Source: Burkholderiales bacterium
GTDB taxonomy: Bacteria; Pseudomonadota; Gammaproteobacteria; Burkholderiales; Burkholderiaceae_C
Length of the DNA: 64,000 nucleotides
Reading direction: 5' to 3'
Assembly (NCBI GenBank): GCA_030604135.1
Contig: JAUVWL010000002.1
Span: 1 to 64,000 of the forward strand
Below the pieces are notes generated by a model. That model was not told where the DNA came from, made no database searches, and saw nothing but the letters and a program-made list of their open reading frames with translations. Shown piece after piece: positions 54,397 through 64,000 of the stretch. Position numbers and translations under genes: made by a program. How positions within the stretch are numbered: position 1 is the stretch's first letter; every line of letters begins with the position of its first letter.

Positions 54397-55515
54397 ATGT
54401 CCATGAGATCTTCCTTCCGACGCCCTGTTGCCCGTCCGGCCGCCTTGTCTATGTTGGCGGCCGCCCTGCTTGCCAGCGGTTGTACCGTGCTGCAGGAAGA
54501 CCGCATCGACTACAAGAGCGCGCAACGCGGCAGCACGCTGGAGGTCCCCCCTGACCTGACCCAGCTCAGCCGGGATTCCCGGTACGTTGTCCCTGGCAGC
54601 ACGGTGACCGCCAGCGGATTCGGTGCAACGCAGGCCGACTCTGTGGTCGACCGGGGCAACACCGCCCAAGACCAGGTCGGCGACGTTCGCATTGAGCGCG
54701 CCGGCAACCAGCGCTGGCTGGTCGTGGACCGCCCTGCCGATGCCCTCTGGGGTCCCATCAGGAGTTTCTGGGAAGAAAACGGGTTTGTGCTTGAGCTCGA
54801 CCAGGAGCGCCTGGGCATCATGGAAACCGACTGGGCCGAAAACCGGGCCAAAATTCCCCAGGACCTCATCCGCCGCACCTTGGGGCGCCTGCTGGACAAC
54901 CTTTACTCGACCGGCGAGCGCGACCGTTTCCGCACGCGACTGGAGCGACGGGAGGACGGCAAGACCGAGATCTATATCAGCCACCGCGGCATGATTGAGG
55001 TCTACACCAGCGGCCTGCGTGATCAGACCCGCTGGCAGCCCCGCCCGCGCGAGCTGGAACTGGAAACCGAATTTCTGCGCCGCCTGATGGTTCGCCTGGG
55101 CGTGAGCGAAATCCAGGCCCAGGCCATTGCTGCCACCGCACCCGCCCAATCGGCCGTGAGTCTGTCGACCGCCAACGGGGCGCCTGCTCTCCAGTTTGAA
55201 GACGGGTTCGATCGGGCCTGGCGACGCGTCGGGCTGGCGCTGGACCGCACCAGTTTCACCGTCGAAGACCGCGATCGCAGCCAAGGGCTCTATTTCGTGC
55301 GCTACGTCGAGCCGGTGGCTGACAGAGGTCAACCTGGCCTGCTCAGCAGGGTGTTTGGTGCACGCAGGGACGAGAGCACACCCATCCGGTACCGAGTGGC
55401 GGTGCGCAGCACCGACAACCAGACCACGGTGACCGTGCTCGATGCCAGCGGTCAGAGTGAAACGTCCGAGGTCGCCCGCCGGATCCTCTCACTGCTGGCG
55501 GAAGAACTGCAATAG
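54397..55515 (+). CDS. bamC: Outer membrane protein assembly factor BamC
   Basis: A 372-aa lipoprotein of the BAM complex, which inserts beta-barrel proteins in the outer membrane. The lipobox LLASGC places the lipidated Cys at 29. A short disordered segment (YKSAQRGSTLEVPPDLTQ near 40-57), which in E. coli contacts BamD, precedes two helix-grip domains (residues about 105-215 and 265-370). An ATG six bases further in (MRSSFRRPV) is an alternative start. Downstream of dapA, probably the last gene of the message, ending at a bidirectional terminator. Confidence 0.9.
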   Translation: MSMRSSFRRPVARPAALSMLAAALLASGCTVLQEDRIDYKSAQRGSTLEVPPDLTQLSRDSRYVVPGSTVTASGFGATQADSVVDRGNTAQDQVGDVRIERAGNQRWLVVDRPADALWGPIRSFWEENGFVLELDQERLGIMETDWAENRAKIPQDLIRRTLGRLLDNLYSTGERDRFRTRLERREDGKTEIYISHRGMIEVYTSGLRDQTRWQPRPRELELETEFLRRLMVRLGVSEIQAQAIAATAPAQSAVSLSTANGAPALQFEDGFDRAWRRVGLALDRTSFTVEDRDRSQGLYFVRYVEPVADRGQPGLLSRVFGARRDESTPIRYRVAVRSTDNQTTVTVLDASGQSETSEVARRILSLLAEELQ

Positions 55516-55556
55516 AACCAGGTTCAGCGCCAACCGCTGGGCAACACGCCAAAGAA

Positions 55557-55583
55557 GAAAGGCCACACATTGTGTGGCCTTTC
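55557..55583. terminator. Bidirectional rho-independent terminator between bamC and the lipoprotein gene
   Basis: A 12-bp stem (GAAAGGCCACAC / GTGTGGCCTTTC) with an ATT loop. It lies between the convergent bamC and lipoprotein genes, about 42 and 54 bp from their stops. T-rich arms make it usable in both directions. Confidence 0.8.
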
Positions 55584-55637
55584 TCATGGTGACTTCCCCG
55601 AGAGGGTCAGTTCAATCAACCAGCACGGACCAGCCTG

Positions 55638-55985
55638 TCAATTGTTTGACTTGACTGCGTCAGCGGCGGCGTCGGCAGCGGCCTTGGCAGCCTCAGATGC
55701 CCGGGCAGCAGCCTCGTCAGCGGCCTCGGAAGCTGCCTCGGCGGCCTCGGTGGCGGCTTCCTGCACAGCAGCCGTGCCCGATTCAAGTGCCTGCGACGCA
55801 GCCTCTGTGGCCGATGCCGCTGCCTCCCGCGCGGCCTCAAGGGCAGCTGCGGCGCTGTCGGCAGCAGATTCCGTTGCGGCAGGGGCCGGCGCCGGAGCAG
55901 CCACCGGCGGCATGTCTTCCTTCTTGCCGCAGGCGGTCAGGATGATGACCGCACAAGCGGCGGCGAGCAGAACAGTGCTTTTCAT
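55638..55985 (-). CDS. Alanine-rich coiled-coil lipoprotein
   Basis: A 115-aa protein. The signal peptide ends in the lipobox LTAC with the lipid-modified Cys at 19, then a short Pro/Ala linker, then about 75 residues composed almost only of Ala, Glu, Ser, Thr and Asp in a regular heptad-like pattern (AAEAASEAADEAAARASEAA), ending DAVKSNN. The picture is that of a small Lpp-like helical rod anchored in the envelope. The start is ATG at 55985; the longer open frame to 56132 has no support. No family assigned. It is monocistronic. Confidence 0.75.
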   Translation of the reverse strand: MKSTVLLAAACAVIILTACGKKEDMPPVAAPAPAPAATESAADSAAAALEAAREAAASATEAASQALESGTAAVQEAATEAAEAASEAADEAAARASEAAKAAADAAADAVKSNN

Positions 55986-56299
55986 AGGGTGTTTCCTGTG
56001 GTCAGGGTTGAGTGAGAGAGCGGCGGCGTCGGGACACGACAACCCCATCTGGGTGCGCCGCGCCGCGGCCGCTCTGCCGCATGCATCAAGTTTGTGATGC
56101 ACAGACCCCGGATGGTACCCCGCGAAAATCAAGCGGGTTTACCCTGATCAACTTTTTCTTTTCGACACAGGCTGGTCATGCCTTGCAACATCTGGTTCGG
56201 TGCTGAAACCTGAACCCAGATCTGATGGATCTTGGGTCAGGGCAAGGCGCGGATTCCAGTGCCAGACCGTGTCCGTCACGGCACGGGCGAACAAGCCCA
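55986..56299. other. 314-bp intergenic region, lipoprotein gene / unknown gene
   Basis: I see no gene here. It contains an imperfect inverted repeat (ACCCAGATC ... GATCTTGGGT, 56212-56236) with no T-tract, and an A/T-richer stretch near 56145-56165. The lipoprotein promoter should be here. Confidence 0.5.
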
Positions 56300-56812
56300 T
56301 TACAAACCGAGCACCGTTGCAGCAAAGCCCGGGCGCCCACGCTGCCACGCCGAATCGATCCGTTCACGCATGCCCAGCACCCGAGCGCGCTCCGCACTGG
56401 CCACCATGACGCAACGGATCGGGTCCACGCGCTCCACGCACCAATTCGGCGTCCACAACGCGCTGGGTACCTCGCCCTCACCTGCCGAAGACCAGACATG
56501 CGCCTCCACCAGGTGCGACCACTGCACCCGCCATTGCACGAGCCTGGGATGGCGCTCACGCAGCTTCTGATAGTCCCTGGCCAGGAACCGGATGTGGCGA
56601 CCTTGTCCTGCCCATTCCTGCAGAGACTGCACCACCGAACTCTCTCCCAGCGGCCAGTCCTCGAAGTCGGCGTCACAGAAAACCAGCGGACTCCATGCCT
56701 TGGTTGCGGCCATTTCGATTCCCTGCCGCACCAGGTCGGCAAACTGCTGGCGCCCCTGGAATCTCCCCACCGGCAAAGCCGGTGATTCATCCGGTGGTGC
56801 AGGCTTGTTCAT
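56300..56812 (-). CDS. Hypothetical protein coupled to the ribosomal oxygenase gene, 170 aa
   Basis: No family is recognised with confidence. It is a soluble protein with conserved-looking short blocks: VFCDADFEDWPLGE near 45-58, RFLARDYQKLRERHPRL near 75-90 and QWSHLVEAHVW near 97-107. The layout of strand-D-strand and H-rich segments faintly suggests a phospholipase-D-like or NAD-binding fold. The start (ATG 56812) overlaps the stop of the upstream cupin-oxygenase gene by four bases, so the two are translated together. Confidence 0.72.
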   Translation of the reverse strand: MNKPAPPDESPALPVGRFQGRQQFADLVRQGIEMAATKAWSPLVFCDADFEDWPLGESSVVQSLQEWAGQGRHIRFLARDYQKLRERHPRLVQWRVQWSHLVEAHVWSSAGEGEVPSALWTPNWCVERVDPIRCVMVASAERARVLGMRERIDSAWQRGRPGFAATVLGL

Positions 56813-57969
56813 ACACCTTCCCCTTCCATTGACCGATGCAACCAGCCCGCCTCGAACCAATCGGCCAGCAAGGCCTGTGCCCCGTCGCTGGCCTTGCATA
56901 CCGATTGGGCGCCCAGGCAGCGTCGGTCAGCCAGTGATCGCATCAGGCGTGCATCGGCGCCACTGGCGCGAAAACTCTCGCCGTTGATGAATATGTGCCC
57001 TTCGTCGTACATCATGCGGGTGCGCCGGTCGAGCCGCACCGCACCGGGCGACCAGGGCTGCACGGCTTCTTCAAACCAGACGGAGGGCTTGGGCTCGGTC
57101 ATCACCTCGCCCAAAGCACAGGCCAGAGAGCTGCGGTCGGCCAGGAGGCGTTGCAGGGCATCGGCTGCAAATGCGGTCAGCTCTGCAGGCATCGCCGCCG
57201 GGTGCACCGTGGCCGCTTGCGCCGGGTCACGGTACAAGGTGCTGTCCTCGTAGGCTTCGCCCATGCGCTGCGCCAGCTCGGCCGCCAGACCGGCCCGCTG
57301 GGGCACGCGAAAACCGATCGAACATGTCATGCAGTCACCCCCCTCGGCCACCCCGTCGTGCGCCCAGCGCGGGGGCAGGTACAACATGTCACCCGGCTCC
57401 AGCACATGCTCCTGTTCCGGTTCAAATCGGCTCAGGATCTTCAGGGGCACGCCAGCTTCGAGGGTCAGATCCTTCTGGCGACCGATTCGCCATCGACGGC
57501 GGCCACTGGCCTGCAGCAGAAACACGTCATAGCTGTCGAAGTGCGGACCCACACCGCCGCCATCACTGGCCCAGGAAATCATCAGATCGTCCAGCCGGGC
57601 GTCCGGCACAAAGCGAAAGCGCGAGAGCAGTTCGTGCGCCTGCTGGCGGTGCAGATCGACACCCTGCACCAGCAAAGTCCAGCGCGGTCGACCCAAGGGC
57701 GGCAGGGATCTGCGCAGGAACGGCCCGTGCCGCAAGGTCCAGCCATCGTCGCCATGCACAATCAGGCGCGACTCGACGCCCGACTCGGCCGCCAGGGCAA
57801 ACAGTTCGCTGCGGGAAACCGGCGGCACGAACCCGGGCAGGGCCTGGCGCACCAGCAAAGGCTTCTTCTGCCAGTGGCGGCGCATGAACTGAACGGGACT
57901 CAGGCCACCCAGCAGGGCGGTGGGCAGGTCGATGGGCGGGGCGGTCATCGCAGGGGAAGTGGCAGTCAT
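56809..57969 (-). CDS. roxA: JmjC-type ribosomal oxygenase, YcfD/RoxA family
   Basis: A 386-aa Fe(II)/2-oxoglutarate oxygenase of the YcfD/MINA53 type. E. coli YcfD (RoxA) hydroxylates an arginine of ribosomal protein uL16. The cupin barrel carries the metal motif HFDSYDVF near 143-150 (His and Asp) and a second His in RWAHDGVAEG near 200. The C-terminal winged-helix region (about 230-380) includes YDEGHIFINGESF near 325. The start is ATG at 57969, 14 bp from the divergent SlyD-type gene. It is coupled to the downstream 170-aa unknown gene. Confidence 0.88.
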   Translation of the reverse strand: MTATSPAMTAPPIDLPTALLGGLSPVQFMRRHWQKKPLLVRQALPGFVPPVSRSELFALAAESGVESRLIVHGDDGWTLRHGPFLRRSLPPLGRPRWTLLVQGVDLHRQQAHELLSRFRFVPDARLDDLMISWASDGGGVGPHFDSYDVFLLQASGRRRWRIGRQKDLTLEAGVPLKILSRFEPEQEHVLEPGDMLYLPPRWAHDGVAEGGDCMTCSIGFRVPQRAGLAAELAQRMGEAYEDSTLYRDPAQAATVHPAAMPAELTAFAADALQRLLADRSSLACALGEVMTEPKPSVWFEEAVQPWSPGAVRLDRRTRMMYDEGHIFINGESFRASGADARLMRSLADRRCLGAQSVCKASDGAQALLADWFEAGWLHRSMEGEGV

Positions 57970-57983
57970 GGGACAATTGTCTG

Positions 57984-58541
57984 ATGAAAAGCCGCAAGAC
58001 CATCAACCACCAGTGCGTGGTTTCATTGACCTGGACACTCAAGGACACCCTGGGCGAGGTGCTGGACGTTCTGGATGAACCGGTGGAGTTTCTCGTTGGC
58101 GGGCAGGATCTGCTGGCCAAGATCGAAGACACACTCCAGGGCCACGGTGTGGGCGATTCGATCGATGTGCACCTGGAGCCGCACGATGCCTTCGGTGATT
58201 ACGATGACCAGCTGCTGTTTCTGGAGCCGCGACACCTGTTCCCCGACGACATCGAGGAAGGCATGGGCTTCGAAGGCCTGCCGGCTGGCTGCAGCGCCCA
58301 GGCACCCAAGGACCGGCTGTATTTTGTCAGCGACATCTACCCCGATCATGTGGTGCTTGATGCCAACCATCCGCTGGCCGGCATTGCCTTGCGTGTCAGC
58401 CTGAAGGTGCACGCGGTGCGGGAGGCCGAGCTGGAAGAAGTGGGACGTGGCACCCTGGGTACCGGTTTCTTCCGCATGCCGTCAACAGACCCGAGCGCCG
58501 ACGCGGACAACGGAGATGCCCCGTCGCCCACCCTGCATTGA
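57984..58541 (+). CDS. slyD: FKBP-type peptidyl-prolyl cis-trans isomerase, SlyD-like
   Basis: A 185-aa protein with the SlyD layout: FKBP core (CVVSLTWTLKDTLGEVLDVL near 11-30, PVEFLVGGQDLLAKIEDTLQG near 33-52) interrupted by the insert-in-flap chaperone domain (HDAFGDYDDQLLF near 67-80). It lacks the His/Cys/Met-rich metal-binding tail of E. coli SlyD; its tail is acidic instead (DPSADADNGDAPSPT). It helps protein folding in the cytoplasm. It is 14 bp from the divergent roxA. Confidence 0.9.
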   Translation: MKSRKTINHQCVVSLTWTLKDTLGEVLDVLDEPVEFLVGGQDLLAKIEDTLQGHGVGDSIDVHLEPHDAFGDYDDQLLFLEPRHLFPDDIEEGMGFEGLPAGCSAQAPKDRLYFVSDIYPDHVVLDANHPLAGIALRVSLKVHAVREAELEEVGRGTLGTGFFRMPSTDPSADADNGDAPSPTLH

Positions 58542-58599
58542 CTTTGCAGGCCCGGGCAAGAGGCACCAGCAAGCCTGGCCGTTGACTTGAGCCTGGCCT

Positions 58600-59066
58600 T
58601 CAGCCGCGGCCGGTGGACCCGTAGCCGCCCGCGCCACGCGCGCTGGCTTCTTCGAACGTGTCCACCAGGCGGAAGCTGGCCTGGACCACAGGCACGATGA
58701 CCAGCTGGGCAATGCGCTCCATGGGCTCGATGGTGAAGGCCACGTCGCTGCGGTTCCAGGCACTGACCATCAGCTGCCCCTGGTAATCGCTGTCGATCAG
58801 GCCCACCAGATTGCCCAGCACGATGCCGTGCTTATGGCCCAGCCCCGAGCGGGGCAGAATGAGCGCGGCATAGCCGGGGTCGGCCAGGTGGATGGCCATG
58901 CCGGTGGGCACCAGTTGCCATGCATTCGGTGCCAGGGTCAAGGGTGCCTCCAGGCACGCCCTCAGATCCAGACCCGCACTGCCCGGCGTGGCGTAGGATG
59001 GCATCTGCGTCCGCAACCGCTCATCCAGAACCCGGACGTCGACCTGCATCTTCGCTTCAACCGCGT

Positions 59067-59070
<4 letters not shown>
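58600..59070 (-). CDS. dut: dUTP diphosphatase (dUTPase)
   Basis: A 156-aa trimeric enzyme that hydrolyses dUTP to dUMP and pyrophosphate. All five family motifs are in order: [47 protein letters not shown] and [10 protein letters not shown]. The ATG at 59070 follows after the TRAP large permease: its start overlaps that gene's stop by four bases, so it is translationally coupled to a transporter operon with no functional link that I can see. Confidence 0.95.
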
Positions 59071-60844
<1,774 letters not shown>

Positions 60845-60848
<4 letters not shown>

Positions 60849-61459
60849 GATTTCTGCCCCCCGTTGGAGGCCAGCGCTGCGGCTTTTTCCGCTTCAGCAA
60901 TTTCCTTGGCGAGCATTTCGGTTTCGCTCGGGCCGGTGTGGTCGAGCGGGTCCGGCCCGTCTGCCAGCAGGAAGTTCAGCCGCTTGATCAGCTCGGACAC
61001 GCCCTGCAGGCCCAGCAGGAGGAAGCCCGCCGGGATCATCAGATAGGCCGGCCAGCGAATCAGACCGCCGGCGTTCGATGACATTTCTCCGCTTGTCCAG
61101 GCCCGCTCAAAGACAGGCCAGCCCATCTTGGCCATCATGTAGCACAGGGGCAGCAGGAAAACCACGATGCCGACCACGTCAACCCAGTTGCGCGCTCGCG
61201 CCGAAAGCCGGCTGGAAAGCACGTCGATGCGCACGTGGGCGTTGCGCAGGAACGCATAACCACCACCCAGCAGGAACACCGCGCCAAACAGGTACCACTG
61301 GATCTCCAGAAAGGCGTTGGAGCTCTTGCTGAAGGCGTAACGGCTGATGGCATTGCCCGCGCTGATCAGGGTGGCCGCCAGAATCAACCACATCAGCAAC
61401 TTGCCGATGGCGCCGTTGACCGCATCGACGGCGCGCGAGAAAACCAGAAGGAATTTCAT
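60845..61459 (-). CDS. dctQ: TRAP transporter small permease (DctQ family), third system
   Basis: A 204-aa protein with four hydrophobic helices and an extended C-terminal tail (DGPDPLDHTGPSETEMLAK) that neither of the other two DctQ proteins has. The conserved EIQWYLFGAVFLLGGGYAF stretch is clear. It overlaps dctM by four bases. It follows the binding-protein gene after a 123-bp gap that contains a terminator. Confidence 0.9.
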
Positions 61460-61534
61460 GACTGCATGCCTGCGCAGATCGGTTGACCTGCGGTTTGTTG
61501 AAAGGCAGAAGCCCCGTTGCCAGGGTCAGATAAC

Positions 61535-61561
61535 AAAACGCCCCGCAGCAACGCGGGGCGT
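61535..61561 (-). terminator. Intra-operon terminator between dctP and dctQ
   Basis: On the minus strand the stem ACGCCCCGC / GCGGGGCGT is followed by TTTTG. It lies 21 bp after the binding-protein stop codon. As it is placed before dctQM, it should lower expression of the permeases below that of the binding protein. Confidence 0.8.
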
Positions 61562-61582
61562 CCTGTGCCGGAAGACGGCAGT

Positions 61583-62665
61583 TTACAGGCGGGCGGCCTG
61601 CATGTAGCTGTCGAAACGCGCCTCGGTGAAGCGGAACCACAGGTTGGCGTCGCGGCGGAAGGCCGAGTAGTCGTCGAAGATCTTCTTCCAGCGCGGGTTG
61701 GTGTCGTTAAGCTCCTTGTACAGTTCCTGCGAGGCGTTGAACGCAGCGTCCATCACCGAGCGCGGGAACGGAAGGACCTTGGTGCCACCAGCCACCAGGC
61801 GCTTGAGCGCCTGCGGGTTGCGCACGTCGTACATCGACTGCATCACAGTGTGGGCATGGGAAGCCGCTGCCGTGACGATGGTCTTGTACTCGGGCGACAA
61901 CGCGTTGTAGGCGGCCTTGTTGACGTACAGATCGAGCTGTGCGCCACCTTCCCACCAGCCAGGGTAGTAGTAGTTCTGCGCGACGCGCTGGAAGCCGAGC
62001 TTCTCGTCGTCATAAGGGCCGACCCATTCCACGGCGTCGATCGTGCCGCGCTCCAGGGCCTGGTAGATTTCGCCACCGGGAATCATCTGGGGCACGGAAC
62101 CGAGCTTGCTCATGACCTTGCCGGCAAATCCACCGACGCGGAACTTCAGACCTTGCAGGTCGGCAGGCGACTTGATTTCCTTGCGGTACCAGCCACCCAT
62201 CTGGGCACCGGTGTTGCCCATGGGGAAGTTGACGATGTTGTAGGCGTCGTAGAACTCGCGGAACAGTTTCAGACCGTTGCCATCGTAGTACCAGGCCGTC
62301 AGCTGACGGCTGTTGAGACCGAAGGGAATGGCCGTTCCCATGGCAAAGGTATCGTCCTTGCCGAAGAAATAGTAAGGCGCGGTGTGAGCACACTCGACCG
62401 TGCCGGCCTGGACGCCGTCCACCACACCGAAGGCGGGCATCAGCTCGCCACCCGGGTGCACGGAAACCTGGAAGCGGCCACCGGTGGAATCGGAGACGGT
62501 CTTGGCGAACACCTCTGCGGCCCCGTAGATGGTGTCCAGGGCACGTGGGAAGCTGGAGGCCAGGCGCCAGCGGACGGCTGGCTGGGCACTGACAATGGCA
62601 GGTGCTGCACCGGCGGCAAGCACGCCGGCCACGCCCGCGTGTTTGATTATTGATCGACGATCCAT
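61583..62665 (-). CDS. TRAP transporter substrate-binding protein (TakP-like DctP family), third system
   Basis: A 360-aa periplasmic receptor. The N-terminus MDRRSIIKHAGVAGVLAAGA has a twin-arginine-like motif (RRSIIK) followed by a hydrophobic core and cleavage near VSAQ, so export through Tat is possible. The mature part matches the TakP-like branch (SFPRALDTIYGAAEVFA, GTVECAHTAPYYFFGKD, GGEIYQALERGTIDAVEW), members of which bind 2-oxo acids or other monocarboxylates. The start is ATG at 62665; the open frame to 62743 overlaps a likely promoter. Confidence 0.93.
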   Translation of the reverse strand: MDRRSIIKHAGVAGVLAAGAAPAIVSAQPAVRWRLASSFPRALDTIYGAAEVFAKTVSDSTGGRFQVSVHPGGELMPAFGVVDGVQAGTVECAHTAPYYFFGKDDTFAMGTAIPFGLNSRQLTAWYYDGNGLKLFREFYDAYNIVNFPMGNTGAQMGGWYRKEIKSPADLQGLKFRVGGFAGKVMSKLGSVPQMIPGGEIYQALERGTIDAVEWVGPYDDEKLGFQRVAQNYYYPGWWEGGAQLDLYVNKAAYNALSPEYKTIVTAAASHAHTVMQSMYDVRNPQALKRLVAGGTKVLPFPRSVMDAAFNASQELYKELNDTNPRWKKIFDDYSAFRRDANLWFRFTEARFDSYMQAARL

Positions 62666-62721
62666 GTAGATTGACTCCGTGGTTATAGACGGTATGGTCT
62701 CCGCCAGACGGCAGAGGTCGA

Positions 62722-62747
62722 CGACTGAACAGTCGCAAGTCATTGTA
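62722..62747 (-). promoter_or_regulatory. Promoter with operator-like inverted repeat for the third TRAP operon
   Basis: A -10 box TACAAT on the minus strand (62742-62747) is followed at the predicted start of transcription by CGACTGTTCAGTCG, a 14-bp inverted repeat with 6-bp perfect arms (62722-62735). No clear -35 box is seen. The inverted repeat suggests a repressor site overlapping +1. Confidence 0.45.
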
Positions 62748-62901
62748 AAAAGCGGGAAGGGGCCACCTTTGGGGGTTTTCCCTCGATATACGGGCCTGTG
62801 CCCCCAAGTGTTCAGCTAGGTGCAAGCTTCAACCGGTCGAGCTGAAAAACCGCTCAATGCCGGCGTGAAATTTTTTGCATCCGCGCACCAAAGCAGCGCA
62901 A

Positions 62902-64000
62902 TCAGGCCACGGACTTCAATCCGGTCATGGGCTCCAGGTGGTCGGACAGCTGCTGGCGGATGGCCGATTCGATGCCCGGCGCATCCAGACCCACCGTGGC
63001 CAATAACTGGGCCGGGTCTCCGTGCTCGATGAAACGGTCGGGCAGGCCCAGCGTGAGCACCGGCAGCACCAATCCCTCGGCCTGCAGCGCTTCCAGCACG
63101 GCCGACCCGGCACCCCCCATGGCACACCCCTCTTCCACGGTCACCAGGGCCGTGTGGGAGCGGGCCATCTCGCGAAGCAGATCGATATCCAGGGGTTTGG
63201 CCCAGCGCATGTTCACCACCGTCGCATCCAGGGCTTCAGCGGCTTTCAGAGCGGGATACAACAAGGTGCCAAAGGCCAGGATGGCCACGCCACGACCCCG
63301 AAGTCGCACCTCACCCTTGCCGAACGGCAGACCCTGGAGATCCGAGGGGATTTCGGCGCCGACCCCTGCGCCGCGCGGGTATCGCACCGCCACGGGGTGG
63401 TTCTGGGCATGCGCGGTCGACAGCAGCTGACGGGTTTCAGCTTCATCGGCCGGACAGGCTACCGACATGTTGGGAATGCAGCGCAGGTAGGCGATGTCGT
63501 AGGCGCCCGCATGGGTGGCGCCATCCGCCCCCACCAGCCCGGCCCGGTCCAGCGCGAACACCACGGGCAGGTTCTGCAAGGCCACATCGTGGATAAGCTG
63601 ATCGTAGGCCCGCTGAAGAAAGGTGGAATAGATGGCGACGACCGGCTTCATGCCTTCACAGGCCAGGCCAGCAGCAAAGGTGACGGCGTGTTGCTCGGCG
63701 ATACCCACATCGAAGTATCGGCCGGGAAAGCGCTTGTGGAACTCCACCATGCCGGAGCCTTCACGCATGGCGGGCGTGATGCCAACCAGCCGCGGATCGG
63801 CATCGGCCATGTCGCACAGCCATTGACCGAAGACCTGGGTGAACGTGGTCTTGGGCGGCGTCGCGGGCTTGACCAGACCGACGGATGGGTCAAACTTGCC
63901 CGGTCCATGGTAGGCAATGGGGTCGGCTTCGGCCAATTTGTAGCCCTGCCCTTTGCGGGTGACCACATGCAGGAACTGGGGGCCATCGCCGTTTTCCAGC
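62902..64000 (-). CDS. dxs: 1-deoxy-D-xylulose-5-phosphate synthase, C-terminal part
   Basis: The 3' part of the thiamine-diphosphate enzyme that makes DXP for isoprenoid, thiamine and pyridoxal synthesis. The window shows about 365 of some 630 residues. The Pyr domain has [26 protein letters not shown] with the catalytic Glu that activates thiamine, and [11 protein letters not shown]; the C-terminal transketolase-like domain follows ([14 protein letters not shown]-type [25 protein letters not shown]). The 5' end and start codon lie beyond position 64000. It is upstream of the third TRAP operon on the same strand, with 236 bp between. Confidence 0.96.
   Translation of the reverse strand, partial: LENGDGPQFLHVVTRKGQGYKLAEADPIAYHGPGKFDPSVGLVKPATPPKTTFTQVFGQWLCDMADADPRLVGITPAMREGSGMVEFHKRFPGRYFDVGIAEQHAVTFAAGLACEGMKPVVAIYSTFLQRAYDQLIHDVALQNLPVVFALDRAGLVGADGATHAGAYDIAYLRCIPNMSVACPADEAETRQLLSTAHAQNHPVAVRYPRGAGVGAEIPSDLQGLPFGKGEVRLRGRGVAILAFGTLLYPALKAAEALDATVVNMRWAKPLDIDLLREMARSHTALVTVEEGCAMGGAGSAVLEALQAEGLVLPVLTLGLPDRFIEHGDPAQLLATVGLDAPGIESAIRQQLSDHLEPMTGLKSVA

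Noticed and set aside
56212-56236. Imperfect hairpin downstream of the 170-aa unknown gene as terminator
   Set aside because: No T-run on either strand and a bulged stem.
62745-62775. Possible sigma-54 -24/-12 element upstream of the third TRAP operon
   Set aside because: The GG and GC pairs are nine bases apart rather than ten, so the spacing does not fit.

Overview
This window looks like a chromosomal segment of a betaproteobacterium of the order Burkholderiales, most probably family Comamonadaceae and close to Hydrogenophaga. The assignment is an inference. It rests on high GC, three TRAP uptake systems, a polyhydroxyalkanoate phasin, the parE / lytic transglycosylase / parC order, dapA-bamC, and short palindromic intergenic repeats that I associate with this family. 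I could not run a search. Apart from the left-edge integrase the content is core or near-core.

Layout. 0-1.9 kb: an intact integron-type tyrosine recombinase whose cassette array, if any, lies left of the window, and a convergent gene of unknown function. 1.9-7.4 kb: two divergent bifunctional penicillin-binding proteins, one canonical PBP1A and one large, divergent relative. 7.4-12 kb: a gluconate-type unit (gntK, TRAP Q, M, P) divergent from a LacI-family regulator, with two identical 13-bp operators exactly 105 bp apart. 12-16.8 kb: nitronate monooxygenase, acyl-CoA dehydrogenase and ETF alpha/beta, with a palindromic repeat pair and a terminator between genes. 17.1-20.1 kb: a second TRAP transporter. 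20.1-24.2 kb: MscS channel, enoyl-CoA hydratase, a histone-H1-like basic protein and a histone-deacetylase-family enzyme.

24.2-42.8 kb is the most unusual block. It starts with MoxR, DUF58, a TgpA-type membrane transglutaminase and MltB. Two sets of transglutaminase-like, circularly permuted ATP-grasp and alpha-E proteins follow, one set on each strand around comEC. Set 1 has three separate genes. Set 2 has a 1192-aa transglutaminase-DUF2126 protein, an ATP-grasp/alpha-E fusion whose presumed nucleotide-binding loop has decayed, and a further transglutaminase. Together they suggest a peptide-ligation or peptide-modification pathway whose substrate is unknown.

42.8-64 kb: RidA, flavin reductase, a phasin with a well-formed promoter flanked by two near-identical 12-mers, a D-serine-deaminase-type enzyme, topoisomerase IV (parE and parC with a lytic transglycosylase between them), an MFS carrier, a 45-aa membrane peptide, a methyltransferase, dapA, bamC, an alanine-rich lipoprotein, an unknown gene coupled to a YcfD-type ribosomal oxygenase, a SlyD-type isomerase, dut, a third TRAP system with a terminator between the binding protein and the permeases, and the 3' part of dxs running off the right edge.

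Most operons show 1- or 4-bp stop/start overlaps, so translational coupling is common. Positions of promoters, operators and terminators were read by eye and are predictions.
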